Of a DNA stretch of 64,000 nucleotides, positions 1 through 7,349 are shown piece by piece. The DNA lies in NCBI GenBank assembly GCA_002342065.1, contig DDPF01000012.1, positions 124,001 to 188,000 of the forward strand. The letters run 5' to 3'. The translations under genes were made by a program, and so were the position numbers. How positions within the stretch are numbered: position 1 is the stretch's first letter; each line of letters opens with the position of its first letter. Source of the stretch: Bacteroidetes bacterium UBA2475. GTDB lineage: Bacteria; Bacteroidota; Bacteroidia; B-17B0; Aurantibacillaceae. The notes beneath the pieces were generated by a model. It was not told where the DNA came from, searched no databases, and worked only from the letters and a program-made list of their open reading frames with translations.

Positions 1-1688
1 ACTATTTTCTTTAAAGCCTCAGCAATTAAAGTCTCTAATACAGTTTTACCATTGTAAAGAATTTCCAAATTGATTGTTTTGTTTTTCTCAAATGGTGATT
101 CAATATCAATGTAAAAAGTCATGTCGCCATACAAATCAAAACGTTTCTTTGCATTTCCTTGATTTAGCTGTACATCAAAGGGTTCTGTAATCCACATTTG
201 TTTTCCATTCTCATCTTCTTGCCAAAATACTACTTCTACTTTATGAAATGCAAAATCAGCAGTATCAAAAAGCTTACAATACTCGTTAGCTTTATAATTT
301 TTATATTGCTTATCAATCCATTTTCTATTATCATCTGTAATGCGATTGCGTTTATTACCAAATGCTTTTGGTTCTTTTTCACATTGTTCACGAGCATTTA
401 TTATTAACACTTTATTTTTCTTATGCTCCGGTTTGTTGTTGCTAAGTATCCATATGTATGTGTAAATACCTGTGTTGTAAAACATTTGATCAGGCATCAT
501 CACAATGGCATCCAGTAAATCATTTTGCAAAATATGCCTACGAATTTCACTTTCACCACTCATAGCATCACCATTACTTAACGGCGAACCATTAAATAAG
601 ATAGCTATTTTAGAACCTCCCTTATTAGCAGGTTTCATTTTTTCAATCATGGTTAATAAAAACAACAATGAGCCATCATTGGATGGAGACATTCCCCATC
701 TGTATCTAGAAGTCGTTAGTTTTTCTACGCCAACTTTGTATTCGCTCCAATCCACGCCAAAAGGCGGATTTGAAAGCATATAATCATACTTTTCATTAGC
801 GTGTTGGTCGCCATCATCTTCAATACTTTCTATATCAGGAATTAGTGAATTACCGTGCGTAATGTTAATGTGTGCTTCGCCTTTTAAAATCATATCGGCT
901 TTACACACCGCATAATTTTGAGCTAATAATTCTTGTCCGTTTAATTGAATTAATTCTTCAGCATTTTTTAATTCCTTTTCCGTTTTTGCTTTGCTCAGTA
1001 AATGTTCTTTAGCAACAGAAAGCATACCACCTGTTCCACATGCAGGATCGTAAATTGAAATAGCCTTTTTAGATTTTGCCGGATCGAAATCAATCTCCAT
1101 TAAGTCAACCATGATACGGATGATTTCACGAGGTGTAAAATGTTCCCCCGTATCTTTGGCGTCATCTTGAGAAAAACGTTGTATTAATTCTTCATACACA
1201 TAACCCATTTCAATGTTTGATAAACGCTTAGGGCTAAAATCTTCTTCGGCAACTAACTGAATAATGCTTGATAGTCGCTTTTCTTTTACAATTTTTGTAA
1301 CAGTTTGGCGGTATTCAAACTTATCTACAATCTCATCAATGTTTTCACTAAACTTATTTAAGTAGTCACGAAAATTGGCTTCAACTTGCGATGCACTTTC
1401 TGCAAGAATGCCTTTCAAAGTCCAATCCGATTTATTGTAAAACGGCAAATTGGTTTCTTGAATTTTTATTTTCTTTTTAAGATTGGCTTCTGTAATTTTT
1501 GGATCTTGCTTTTTTAATGTTTCGGCAATCTCATTTCTTTTTTCAATCAGTACGCATTCGATTCTGCGAATCATGATCATAGGCAAAATAACCGAAGGAT
1601 AGTCCTTCGCTTTAAATTTACCTCTTAATTTAATGGCTCCCTTCCAAATTTCGTTGGTTAGGTTCTCTAGTTTATCTTTATTGAGCAT
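1..1688 (-). CDS. hsdM: Type I restriction-modification DNA methylase HsdM (3' end outside window)
   Basis: Translating the minus strand from an ATG at 1688 gives an open frame of 562 codons that runs off the left edge, so the C-terminus is missing. The N-terminal ~150 residues look like the helical HsdM_N region. The SAM-binding motif DPACGTGG begins at D214, and the catalytic NPPF of N6-adenine methylases begins at N307. HsdM modifies adenine in the HsdS-specified target and is needed for both modification and cleavage. HsdS and HsdR are not in the window and would lie to the left. The upstream side (1689-1896) holds an unusual array of G/C runs. The family is certain; the specificity is unknown. 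Confidence 0.95.
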   Translation of the reverse strand, partial: MLNKDKLENLTNEIWKGAIKLRGKFKAKDYPSVILPMIMIRRIECVLIEKRNEIAETLKKQDPKITEANLKKKIKIQETNLPFYNKSDWTLKGILAESASQVEANFRDYLNKFSENIDEIVDKFEYRQTVTKIVKEKRLSSIIQLVAEEDFSPKRLSNIEMGYVYEELIQRFSQDDAKDTGEHFTPREIIRIMVDLMEIDFDPAKSKKAISIYDPACGTGGMLSVAKEHLLSKAKTEKELKNAEELIQLNGQELLAQNYAVCKADMILKGEAHINITHGNSLIPDIESIEDDGDQHANEKYDYMLSNPPFGVDWSEYKVGVEKLTTSRYRWGMSPSNDGSLLFLLTMIEKMKPANKGGSKIAILFNGSPLSNGDAMSGESEIRRHILQNDLLDAIVMMPDQMFYNTGIYTYIWILSNNKPEHKKNKVLIINAREQCEKEPKAFGNKRNRITDDNRKWIDKQYKNYKANEYCKLFDTADFAFHKVEVVFWQEDENGKQMWITEPFDVQLNQGNAKKRFDLYGDMTFYIDIESPFEKNKTINLEILYNGKTVLETLIAEALKKI

Positions 1689-1784
1689 GTTTGCGATTTG
1701 TGAAAGGTAAATTTAACTTTTAATAGCAGCCCTCCTACAGAAAAGGCGGTAATTTTTTATCAAGAAACAAAGCTAAACATAATC

Positions 1785-1897
1785 GCCCCAAAGTGCCCCC
1801 GGAATAAACCCCGAGTATTTTCCGGTAATCCCCGAAAAAATGCAGCATTTCCCGAAATCCCCCCGAATAATCCCCAAGTTATCCCGGAATAATCCCC
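1785..1897. repeat. Array of degenerate CCCSGAATAATCCCC-type repeats
   Basis: At least three near-identical 15-mers are present: CCCCGAATAATCCCC at 1861-1875, CCCGGAATAATCCCC at 1883-1897 (14/15) and CCCGGAATAAACCCC at 1798-1812. Looser relatives (tccggtaatcccc, tttcccgaaatcccc) lie between them. Two copies are spaced exactly 22 bp. The minus strand therefore carries many runs of 3-6 G in otherwise AT-rich DNA. The array starts at the stop codon of the upstream minus-strand gene and lies before hsdM. It could be an operator, iteron-like binding sites or a G-quadruplex-prone leader; the sequence alone does not decide. Confidence 0.7.
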
Positions 1898-2538
1898 TAA
1901 AGATTTCTGTACCATTTTACCAGCTTCTCTTGAAGCGAGAAGCTGGGTTCTGATAAATAATCATGCAAGGAAATATCGTGATTTAAGTATGCTTTTTCAC
2001 GCAGTAATTGCATATAAAGATTTGGTAATTCATATGTTAGCTGAATTGAAATTGTATGCCGCATATTGTCGTAATGATGATTAACGCTTTTAACATAAAA
2101 GTTCGATCCCCCGTTTAGCGGTTTGATGAAATAAAAATCAAAACCTTCGCCTATTTTCGGCAAAATGCTCAGCCCCAAATTAAATCCAACGTATTGACCT
2201 AAATAATTAAATGAAAGGTAACATAGTGTTTGCCCATCCTGTTTAAATTTATCAGGTTCTTTTTCATTTAATTCATGAATCTCATCATACATCATTTTCA
2301 AATACCGAGTTATTTTTCCGGAATCTATCTGTAAAGTCTGCGAGAGTTCCTTAATGGAAGGTAAGGTTCGATTTTCATCCAAAAGGCTTGCTTCGTTCGT
2401 TAATAGCCAAGCATGTAAAACAAGGTAAGGTTTATTGGTTGCATTCAACAATTTTACAAAACATGGGAAATTTGAGAGTGCCACTAAATAATCTCTTGTG
2501 GATGCTTTATACTTGTATTCTTCTATTTTTCTTTTCAT
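1897..2538 (-). CDS. Unrecognised protein of the island, 213 aa
   Basis: I do not recognise the family. The frame opens further upstream, but the ATG at 2538 (protein starting MKRKIEEYKY) is preferred because it lies 10 nt after the stop of the preceding 68-aa gene, whereas the longer form would overlap that gene. The protein is soluble, mixed alpha/beta, with no signal peptide or membrane span. A stretch around residues 70-95 (PSIKELSQTLQIDSGKITRYL) resembles a helix-turn-helix of the GntR/replication-initiator type; that is an inference from sequence pattern only. It pairs with the small HTH-like gene upstream, and its stop codon touches the G/C-run repeat array, so the two proteins may act on that array. 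Confidence 0.6.
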   Translation of the reverse strand: MKRKIEEYKYKASTRDYLVALSNFPCFVKLLNATNKPYLVLHAWLLTNEASLLDENRTLPSIKELSQTLQIDSGKITRYLKMMYDEIHELNEKEPDKFKQDGQTLCYLSFNYLGQYVGFNLGLSILPKIGEGFDFYFIKPLNGGSNFYVKSVNHHYDNMRHTISIQLTYELPNLYMQLLREKAYLNHDISLHDYLSEPSFSLQEKLVKWYRNL

Positions 2539-2548
2539 AATCTTAGAT

Positions 2549-2755
2549 TTAATTTTCCATATAAAAGGGTACACCTAAATTATTAAATATGACGGTAACC
2601 TGCTTAACGTTATAATATCTTCCATTCCTAAATCCAATTTGTTTTTCAAAAGGTTTTAACCAATTGGACATTGTTTTACGACTAATACCGTAGATGTTGC
2701 TTAACTCGCAAAGCATATAAGGCTTTACCATAATTTTGTTTTCTGTGTTTTTCAT
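2549..2755 (-). CDS. Small helix-turn-helix-like DNA-binding protein, 68 aa
   Basis: A short basic protein whose middle (MLCELSNIYGISRKTMSNWL) reads as a helix-turn-helix, followed by a GRYYNVKQV segment like the wing of MerR/excisionase-type domains. It would be a regulator or accessory DNA-binding factor of the adjoining 213-aa gene, which starts 10 nt after its stop. An alternative start at residue 9 is possible. It is transcribed away from the PIN-like gene at 2876, and the 120-bp gap between them must carry both promoters. Function is inferred from pattern only; no precise family is assigned. Confidence 0.6.
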   Translation of the reverse strand: MKNTENKIMVKPYMLCELSNIYGISRKTMSNWLKPFEKQIGFRNGRYYNVKQVTVIFNNLGVPFYMEN

Positions 2756-2875
2756 AATGATTTGTTTTAAAATTAGGAGGCAAAAGTGGAAAAATGATAA
2801 TTGCAGAATAAACGGAAGCCTTGTAAAATGGGTGGTTCTTTTTGTTAAATTTGATTGAAATAATATTTAATACTT

Positions 2876-4687
2876 ATGAAGTTTTCTCAAAGTACCCTCG
2901 ATAAAGACGCATATCTCTTGACAATAAAAAGATTACTCGAAGATGATGAGTGTGTAATTTTTATTGATACAAACATCTTTGCTCTTTTATTCAGGTTATA
3001 TTCATCAGCAAGAGTTGAATTTTTCAATTGGATTAATCCTCTAATTGAAAAGGATCGCATCAAAACACCTATTTGGGCACTTAACGAATACACTAACAGA
3101 TTTATAAACAAGCAAACCAACGATTATTTTAGCCCACTAAAAAAATTGAGCACCACACAAAAAGATTTTTTTGAGCTTTCGAATTTTTTGAAAATGAATG
3201 TTGATGCTTCAACAATAAGAGGTACTGCCTACACATCAATTGCAGATTATCAAAGTGATTTAGAATTAATTTCAGAAAAACTAAATAAAATTAAGGTTGC
3301 TGCAAAGACTAAAAATGATGATTATATTATTCAAATTCATGATGAAATTCAAAATGTGTTCGAGAAAACTGTAATCGATAGCGATATATTTTATATCGTT
3401 GAAGAAATAAAAGCGGCTGGCGATTCAAGATATTTTCATAAGCTTCCTCCGGGGTTTGAGGATGATAAAAAAGAACTCAATTTATTTGGAGATTTAATAA
3501 TTTGGAAAGAAATTATAGAATATTGCGAAGATAATGATCATAAAAAAGTTATTCTTCTTACTAATGATAACAAAAAGGATTGGGTTTATGCGCCAAATAA
3601 AGTGAAAGAAGGATCGAGAGTTGTATCTAATGGAAATCCGGAATTTAAGATAGCCGACCCAAGATTAGTTTATGAATTCAAAACCAAAACTGAATCAGAA
3701 GACTTTTATATTATCAACTTTACAACTTTAACCAAATCTCTTCTAGCAAACAATCCCTCGGATTTCATTCAACTTGCGAAAGCGCAACAAATAGTTTCAC
3801 TAACTACTGACGATGAAAACAACCTTTCCAATGTAAATTTGGATAACGCCAACACTAATACCGCTGTCGCAGCTGTCGAAGTAGTTGTAGAAACCGCAGA
3901 GGCAGCAACAAAAGAATATTCTCAGGTTGCTCTTTCCGATGTTGATTTTCCAATGGGTGACAGTGATAATTTAACAGGCATTATCCTTCAGTTTAAGTCA
4001 TATGACTGGTATAAGCAGAATCATGCAATGGAAACTTTCCTTTCATTGAACTGGAGTAACGTAATAGAAAGCACAGAAATAAAAGACAAGTTGTTTGTTA
4101 TCGGCAGAAATATTTATCAATCTGCCTTTGGCGGTGCATTCAAATCGATTGAGTTCATTCAAAACATTAGAACAAATATTTCGAGATTAAAAGACTTTGT
4201 AGGTAAGCACATAGTAAGTGGTATATTTTATGAAATATATTTTAATTCCAAAGGAGAATTTAGAGCAAACAATTTAAAATCTACACTTATTGATGAAATA
4301 TTTGAACTTCAAAAGGTAGTAACAGTAAAATCTTCCATAGAGTTTATTGCGAAATCACTTCAACCTTTTGAAAAGTATCTTTTAATTAAACCGTCTATTA
4401 CCCCTGAAATGGTAAGTATAAATATCCAATATGAAGTAACTGAGAATGAATATAACTTCAGGAATAATAAAATTTTAACGGTAAAAACCACCACAAAAGA
4501 CCTTCTAAGGACTTCCGATGATCCGTTTTCTTTTTATAGTTTACATGGCGATGTTAGAAGTGTTGAGAATAGGATTAAATACTTCTTTGCAATTCCAACT
4601 AACCAAGTGACATTCGTTTATAATCCAACTTTTGAAAATGGATTAGATTTCAATCTTGAACATGATAAAACTTTAGGAATTGAATGA
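2876..4687 (+). CDS. PIN-like nuclease domain protein with uncharacterised C-terminal half, 603 aa
   Basis: The N-terminal ~260 residues fit the large PIN-like domain (PIN_8 type). They contain a hydrophobic strand ending in the acidic FIDTN (D31), a conserved alpha region with WALNEY, and a closing strand ILLTNDNKKDW (226-236) with the second acidic cluster. PIN domains are Mg-dependent RNases or nucleases. Residues ~320-345 are a low-complexity Ala/Val/Glu linker. The C-terminal ~260 residues match nothing I recognise and may be a sensor or partner-binding module. The gene stands alone on the plus strand between the HTH pair and the HTH-ImmA gene inside a defence-like island, which suggests abortive-type defence. 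That role is inference. Confidence 0.75.
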   Translation: MKFSQSTLDKDAYLLTIKRLLEDDECVIFIDTNIFALLFRLYSSARVEFFNWINPLIEKDRIKTPIWALNEYTNRFINKQTNDYFSPLKKLSTTQKDFFELSNFLKMNVDASTIRGTAYTSIADYQSDLELISEKLNKIKVAAKTKNDDYIIQIHDEIQNVFEKTVIDSDIFYIVEEIKAAGDSRYFHKLPPGFEDDKKELNLFGDLIIWKEIIEYCEDNDHKKVILLTNDNKKDWVYAPNKVKEGSRVVSNGNPEFKIADPRLVYEFKTKTESEDFYIINFTTLTKSLLANNPSDFIQLAKAQQIVSLTTDDENNLSNVNLDNANTNTAVAAVEVVVETAEAATKEYSQVALSDVDFPMGDSDNLTGIILQFKSYDWYKQNHAMETFLSLNWSNVIESTEIKDKLFVIGRNIYQSAFGGAFKSIEFIQNIRTNISRLKDFVGKHIVSGIFYEIYFNSKGEFRANNLKSTLIDEIFELQKVVTVKSSIEFIAKSLQPFEKYLLIKPSITPEMVSINIQYEVTENEYNFRNNKILTVKTTTKDLLRTSDDPFSFYSLHGDVRSVENRIKYFFAIPTNQVTFVYNPTFENGLDFNLEHDKTLGIE

Positions 4688-4771
4688 TTTTCGTAAGTCA
4701 CTGTTTTTCAAGTAGTTTTTACTCTTGTAAAACTATTATTTTAATCTTGTTAACTGATTGTTAGTAATTTA

Positions 4772-4803
4772 CTTGTAGACGTTTTCTATTTTTTGCATAT
4801 TTG
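4772..4803 (+). promoter_or_regulatory. Candidate promoter of the HTH-ImmA/PIN pair
   Basis: CTTG (4772-4775), 20 nt, then CATATTTG (4796-4803) is two mismatches from the Bacteroidota TTTG-N20-TAnnTTTG promoter. The -7 element ends only 11 nt before the ATG at 4815. The transcript would be nearly leaderless, or translation starts at the second ATG (4827). Confidence 0.4.
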
Positions 4804-4814
4804 TATATCATTAA

Positions 4815-5918
4815 ATGGAAACGACTATGTATAATTTATCATCAAATTCAAATGTTTTCCCCGCAAGGTTGCGAGCTGCAAGGGAAATGGCCGATTTATC
4901 CTTACAGGATTTGGCAAACATTTCGGGCTTGTCAAAACAAGCTATAAGCAAATTTGAGAATTCGCAATTACGCCCATCAAGTGAAGCTGTAGTCAAATTA
5001 GCTAAGGCATTAGAAATTTCACAAGATTTTCTTTTTGAAGAAGAGTTAGTAGAAACCAACATTACACTTGCGAGTGTAGCATTGAGAGAGAAAAGTAAAA
5101 TTATTATTGATGAGTTTGAAGCAATAAAAAAAGATACTGTTGATTACATCGTTCGATTAATTGAGTTAGAAAACATAGCTGAAAGTAAGCAAGATTTTAA
5201 AAATCCGATTTCTGATATAATTATTCAGACGAAAAAAGATGTAGAAAAAGCTGCTAAGCAATTAAGAAAGAAGTGGAATCTTGGGAACGTTCAAATTCCA
5301 AATGTTGTTGAGTTGCTTGAAGATAAAGGTATAAAAGTATACGAGGTAAATAGATCAGAAAAATTTGAAGGCTTCGCTGCATGGGCAGGTAAAATTCCGG
5401 TTATAGTGATTAACTCTGCTATAAAGGAAATTACAAGGATTCGATTTACAGCTATGCATGAGCTTGGACATATAGTTCTTCAGTTTTTTGATGAACTTGA
5501 CGAGGCTACAATTGAAAGACTATGCGATGCTTTTTCCGGCGAATTACTTTTTCCTAGAGAAGCTATTGTGATTGAGTTCGGGCATACACGAACAAAAGTG
5601 ACTATTGAAGAATTGAAGTATCTCAAAGAAAAGTATGGTATATCAATACTTGCAATTATGTATTCGACTTACCAAGCTGGGGTAATTGACAGTAAAACAT
5701 ATAACCTTTGGAAGATGTACTATAACCAATGGTTTGCAGAGGAAAAAGATTTTGGGAAATTCAATTCAGAAGAAAAACCACAACGTTTTAATAAGCTATT
5801 ATATAGTTGTATTATTGAGGAGAAGATTTCTCTAGGTAAGGCTTCAGTACTTGCTGGTGTGAAAGAGGGGATGTTGAAGAAAAAATTTCATTCACTTGAA
5901 AAGCACCATGTAAATTGA
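4815..5918 (+). CDS. HTH (XRE) - ImmA/IrrE metallopeptidase fusion, 367 aa
   Basis: Residues ~14-70 form an XRE-type helix-turn-helix (SLQDLANISGLSKQAISKFE). The middle carries an ImmA/IrrE zinc peptidase domain with the motif H215-E-L-G-H219 and a later acidic segment (CDAFSGELLFP) typical of the third metal ligand. Such proteins repress their own operon and cleave a partner or repressor on a stress signal. The last ~100 residues are extra and unassigned. The gene is followed 6 nt later by a small PIN-like gene, giving the layout of a regulated toxin module. The start may be the first ATG or the ATG four codons on, because the candidate promoter is very close. Confidence 0.9.
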   Translation: METTMYNLSSNSNVFPARLRAAREMADLSLQDLANISGLSKQAISKFENSQLRPSSEAVVKLAKALEISQDFLFEEELVETNITLASVALREKSKIIIDEFEAIKKDTVDYIVRLIELENIAESKQDFKNPISDIIIQTKKDVEKAAKQLRKKWNLGNVQIPNVVELLEDKGIKVYEVNRSEKFEGFAAWAGKIPVIVINSAIKEITRIRFTAMHELGHIVLQFFDELDEATIERLCDAFSGELLFPREAIVIEFGHTRTKVTIEELKYLKEKYGISILAIMYSTYQAGVIDSKTYNLWKMYYNQWFAEEKDFGKFNSEEKPQRFNKLLYSCIIEEKISLGKASVLAGVKEGMLKKKFHSLEKHHVN

Positions 5919-5924
5919 AGTAAT

Positions 5925-6323
5925 ATGCATTATATTTTTAGAGACATAGATGATGTTAGCATGCTCCTCAATGAAGGGGCTTTAGTCATTGGGCGTGATA
6001 TGGGGCATTCCTTTTCGACAACGGATACTGTTTTGGAAGCTCACGGTGATGAGTTTCACCCTATAAAAGGTTTAATTAAAGGTAACATTGTCTCTCTAAA
6101 AACATTTGCGGAAAATGAATTTGCAAAAGTTCAAAACATATTCTCAAAATATAAAAGTTCGTTATCGTTAGCGGATTGTTCAGTTATCTATTGTGCAATA
6201 GCAACAAATGGAATTTTAGTTACAAGTGAAAAAATATTACTTAATGCTAGTGCTGTTTTTAAGATAAAAACATGTACAACTGCATTATATTTTCAAGAAG
6301 TTAAACTTTATAAAACAGGATGA
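5925..6323 (+). CDS. PIN-like protein paired with HTH-ImmA, 132 aa
   Basis: The C-terminal part reads SLADCSVIYCAIATNGILVTSEK (D84), which matches the second half of a PIN domain (A-D-x-x-x-x-x-x-A followed by a hydrophobic strand and T-x-x-K). The usual N-terminal DxN strand is only loosely present (acidic residues at 7-10), so the domain is divergent or rearranged. If it is a PIN RNase, it would be the toxin or effector regulated by the HTH-ImmA protein encoded immediately upstream; the two are clearly one operon. A terminator-like structure follows within 60 nt. Family assignment is moderate; the toxin role is inferred from context. Confidence 0.6.
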   Translation: MHYIFRDIDDVSMLLNEGALVIGRDMGHSFSTTDTVLEAHGDEFHPIKGLIKGNIVSLKTFAENEFAKVQNIFSKYKSSLSLADCSVIYCAIATNGILVTSEKILLNASAVFKIKTCTTALYFQEVKLYKTG

Positions 6324-6335
6324 TGAATAGCTAAT

Positions 6336-6384
6336 AAAAAAACCAGACGAGGGGTCTGGCTCTAAAACTTTGGACGGTTTTTTT
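6336..6384 (+). terminator. Probable terminator after the HTH-ImmA/PIN operon
   Basis: CCAGAC (6343-6348) pairs with GTCTGG (6354-6359). The hairpin is flanked by an A-run before it and a T-run at 6378-6384. A competing outer pairing AAAAAAACC/GGTTTTTTT (6336-6344 with 6376-6384) is also possible. Confidence 0.55.
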
Positions 6385-6431
6385 GATTGTTCATACAATA
6401 GAATAGGCTAGCTGCCTAAAACTATTGTCTG

Positions 6432-6625
6432 CAAATAAAAGTCTTTTATTTGAAAAAAACAAATCGCCTCACCTCTCTCTGGGAAATAATCTCAAATAAA
6501 TAATCTGATCCGCTATTCATAGCGGACACGGGTATAGTGTGTGTTATTCGTAAATTAAAACGAAGGGCAGCCACGATTGCTTTGCCGCATAATGCGGATA
6601 TAGGTTAAGTGTGTCTATCTATAAG
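6432..6625 (+). other. Structured 5' region of the ubiquitin-like operon: three dyads and a duplicated motif
   Basis: The gene-free stretch 6324-6708 holds a perfect 10-bp dyad CAAATAAAAG-T-CTTTTATTTG (6432-6452), the hairpin CCGCTA-TTCA-TAGCGG (6510-6525) and the hairpin CCGCAT-A-ATGCGG (6585-6597). The last two are each followed by a related tail: ACACGGGTATAGTGTGTGTT after the first and ATATAGGTTAAGTGTGTCTA after the second. The hairpin-plus-tail unit thus occurs twice, 75 bp apart, upstream of the operon at 6709. It could be a duplicated operator, an attenuating leader or a small RNA. No ORF is credible here. Confidence 0.5.
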
Positions 6626-6708
6626 GTTAATTGGAATTCTATCAAGCTATTGCCATGCCCATAAACTGGTAAAATAATATAATAATTAACAATTTAAATT
6701 TTAAGCAA

Positions 6709-6951
6709 ATGTCAAAAATTGACTCTAATAACAATACCAATCACATATTTGTAAATAAAACCAAGTATGATGTAACTGCGGATACTTTAACAGGTGAACA
6801 AATTCTCGCTTTAGCAGGATTTACACCTGATAAATATGATCTATTCTTAATTCACGGAAACGATCGAACAAAGATTGAAGCGAAAGAAAGTGTTACTATT
6901 AAAAACGGTATGCACTTTCATGCAATAATCAAAAATGTTCAATTTGGATAA
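6709..6951 (+). CDS. Ubiquitin-like modifier (multiubiquitin family, single domain), 80 aa
   Basis: A single beta-grasp ubiquitin-like domain. The pattern IFVNKTKYDVTADTLTGEQI, LALAGFTPDKYDLF and the end NGMHFHAIIKNVQFG match the bacterial multiubiquitin family, whose domains typically end in Phe-Gly. Here there is only one domain, and the protein stops exactly at G80, so the conjugation-competent glycine is exposed without proteolytic maturation. Residues 1-11 are a flexible Asn-rich tail. It would be the modifier activated by the E1 at 7349 and passed through the E2-like protein at 6954. It is the first gene of the operon; the next starts 2 nt after its stop. Assignment is from motif recall, with support from the neighbours. 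Confidence 0.88.
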   Translation: MSKIDSNNNTNHIFVNKTKYDVTADTLTGEQILALAGFTPDKYDLFLIHGNDRTKIEAKESVTIKNGMHFHAIIKNVQFG

Positions 6952-6953
6952 CC

Positions 6954-7349
6954 ATGATTCCTGAACAGTTACAACAAGAGGTGACCGAGCTTATAAAAGC
7001 CGGTCACCTTATTGAAATGATAGAAGAAGAAAGTACTAACAGGGTATATATAATATTTAGAAATTTTAAACTTCCAAATAGCTTATATAATATTCCTGAA
7101 ACAGACTTATTAGTATTAACTACTAGGCAGTATCCAAGCTCATGTTTTGATATGTTTTGGGTTGGCAATAACCTTACATTAATAAACGGTGGTATACCAC
7201 AAAGTGCAACAAGTATTGAAACTTATTTATCAGTTCAATGGCGGAGATTTAGTATTCACCCGTATCAGGCAAAACCATGGAATCCAAATGAAGATAGTCT
7301 TGCGACTTACCTTACATGTATTGTTCAACGTTTAAATCTTGGAATTTAA
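6954..7349 (+). CDS. E2-like protein, Prok-E2_E type, 131 aa
   Basis: The sequence has the hallmarks of the prokaryotic E2 family E: TDLLVL, then YP...FDMFWVGNNLTL (60-76), INGGIPQSA, then WRRFSIHPYQAKPWNP (96-111) and a final helix DSLATYLTCIVQRL. Family members I recall carry PDMFW and a W-x-R-W-S-R-H segment. This protein has F-S-I-H102 there, followed by W109. No cysteine sits about eight residues before the tryptophan, where canonical E2 enzymes carry their active-site Cys. The only cysteines are C64 and C122. It would receive or position the ubiquitin-like protein for transfer. Its stop overlaps the next start in TAATG, so it is probably translationally coupled to the E1. Confidence 0.85.
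   Translation: MIPEQLQQEVTELIKAGHLIEMIEEESTNRVYIIFRNFKLPNSLYNIPETDLLVLTTRQYPSSCFDMFWVGNNLTLINGGIPQSATSIETYLSVQWRRFSIHPYQAKPWNPNEDSLATYLTCIVQRLNLGI

Noticed and set aside
505..783. Plus-strand ORF inside the hsdM region
   Set aside because: Antisense of the clear HsdM reading frame, including the NPPF motif; no independent support.
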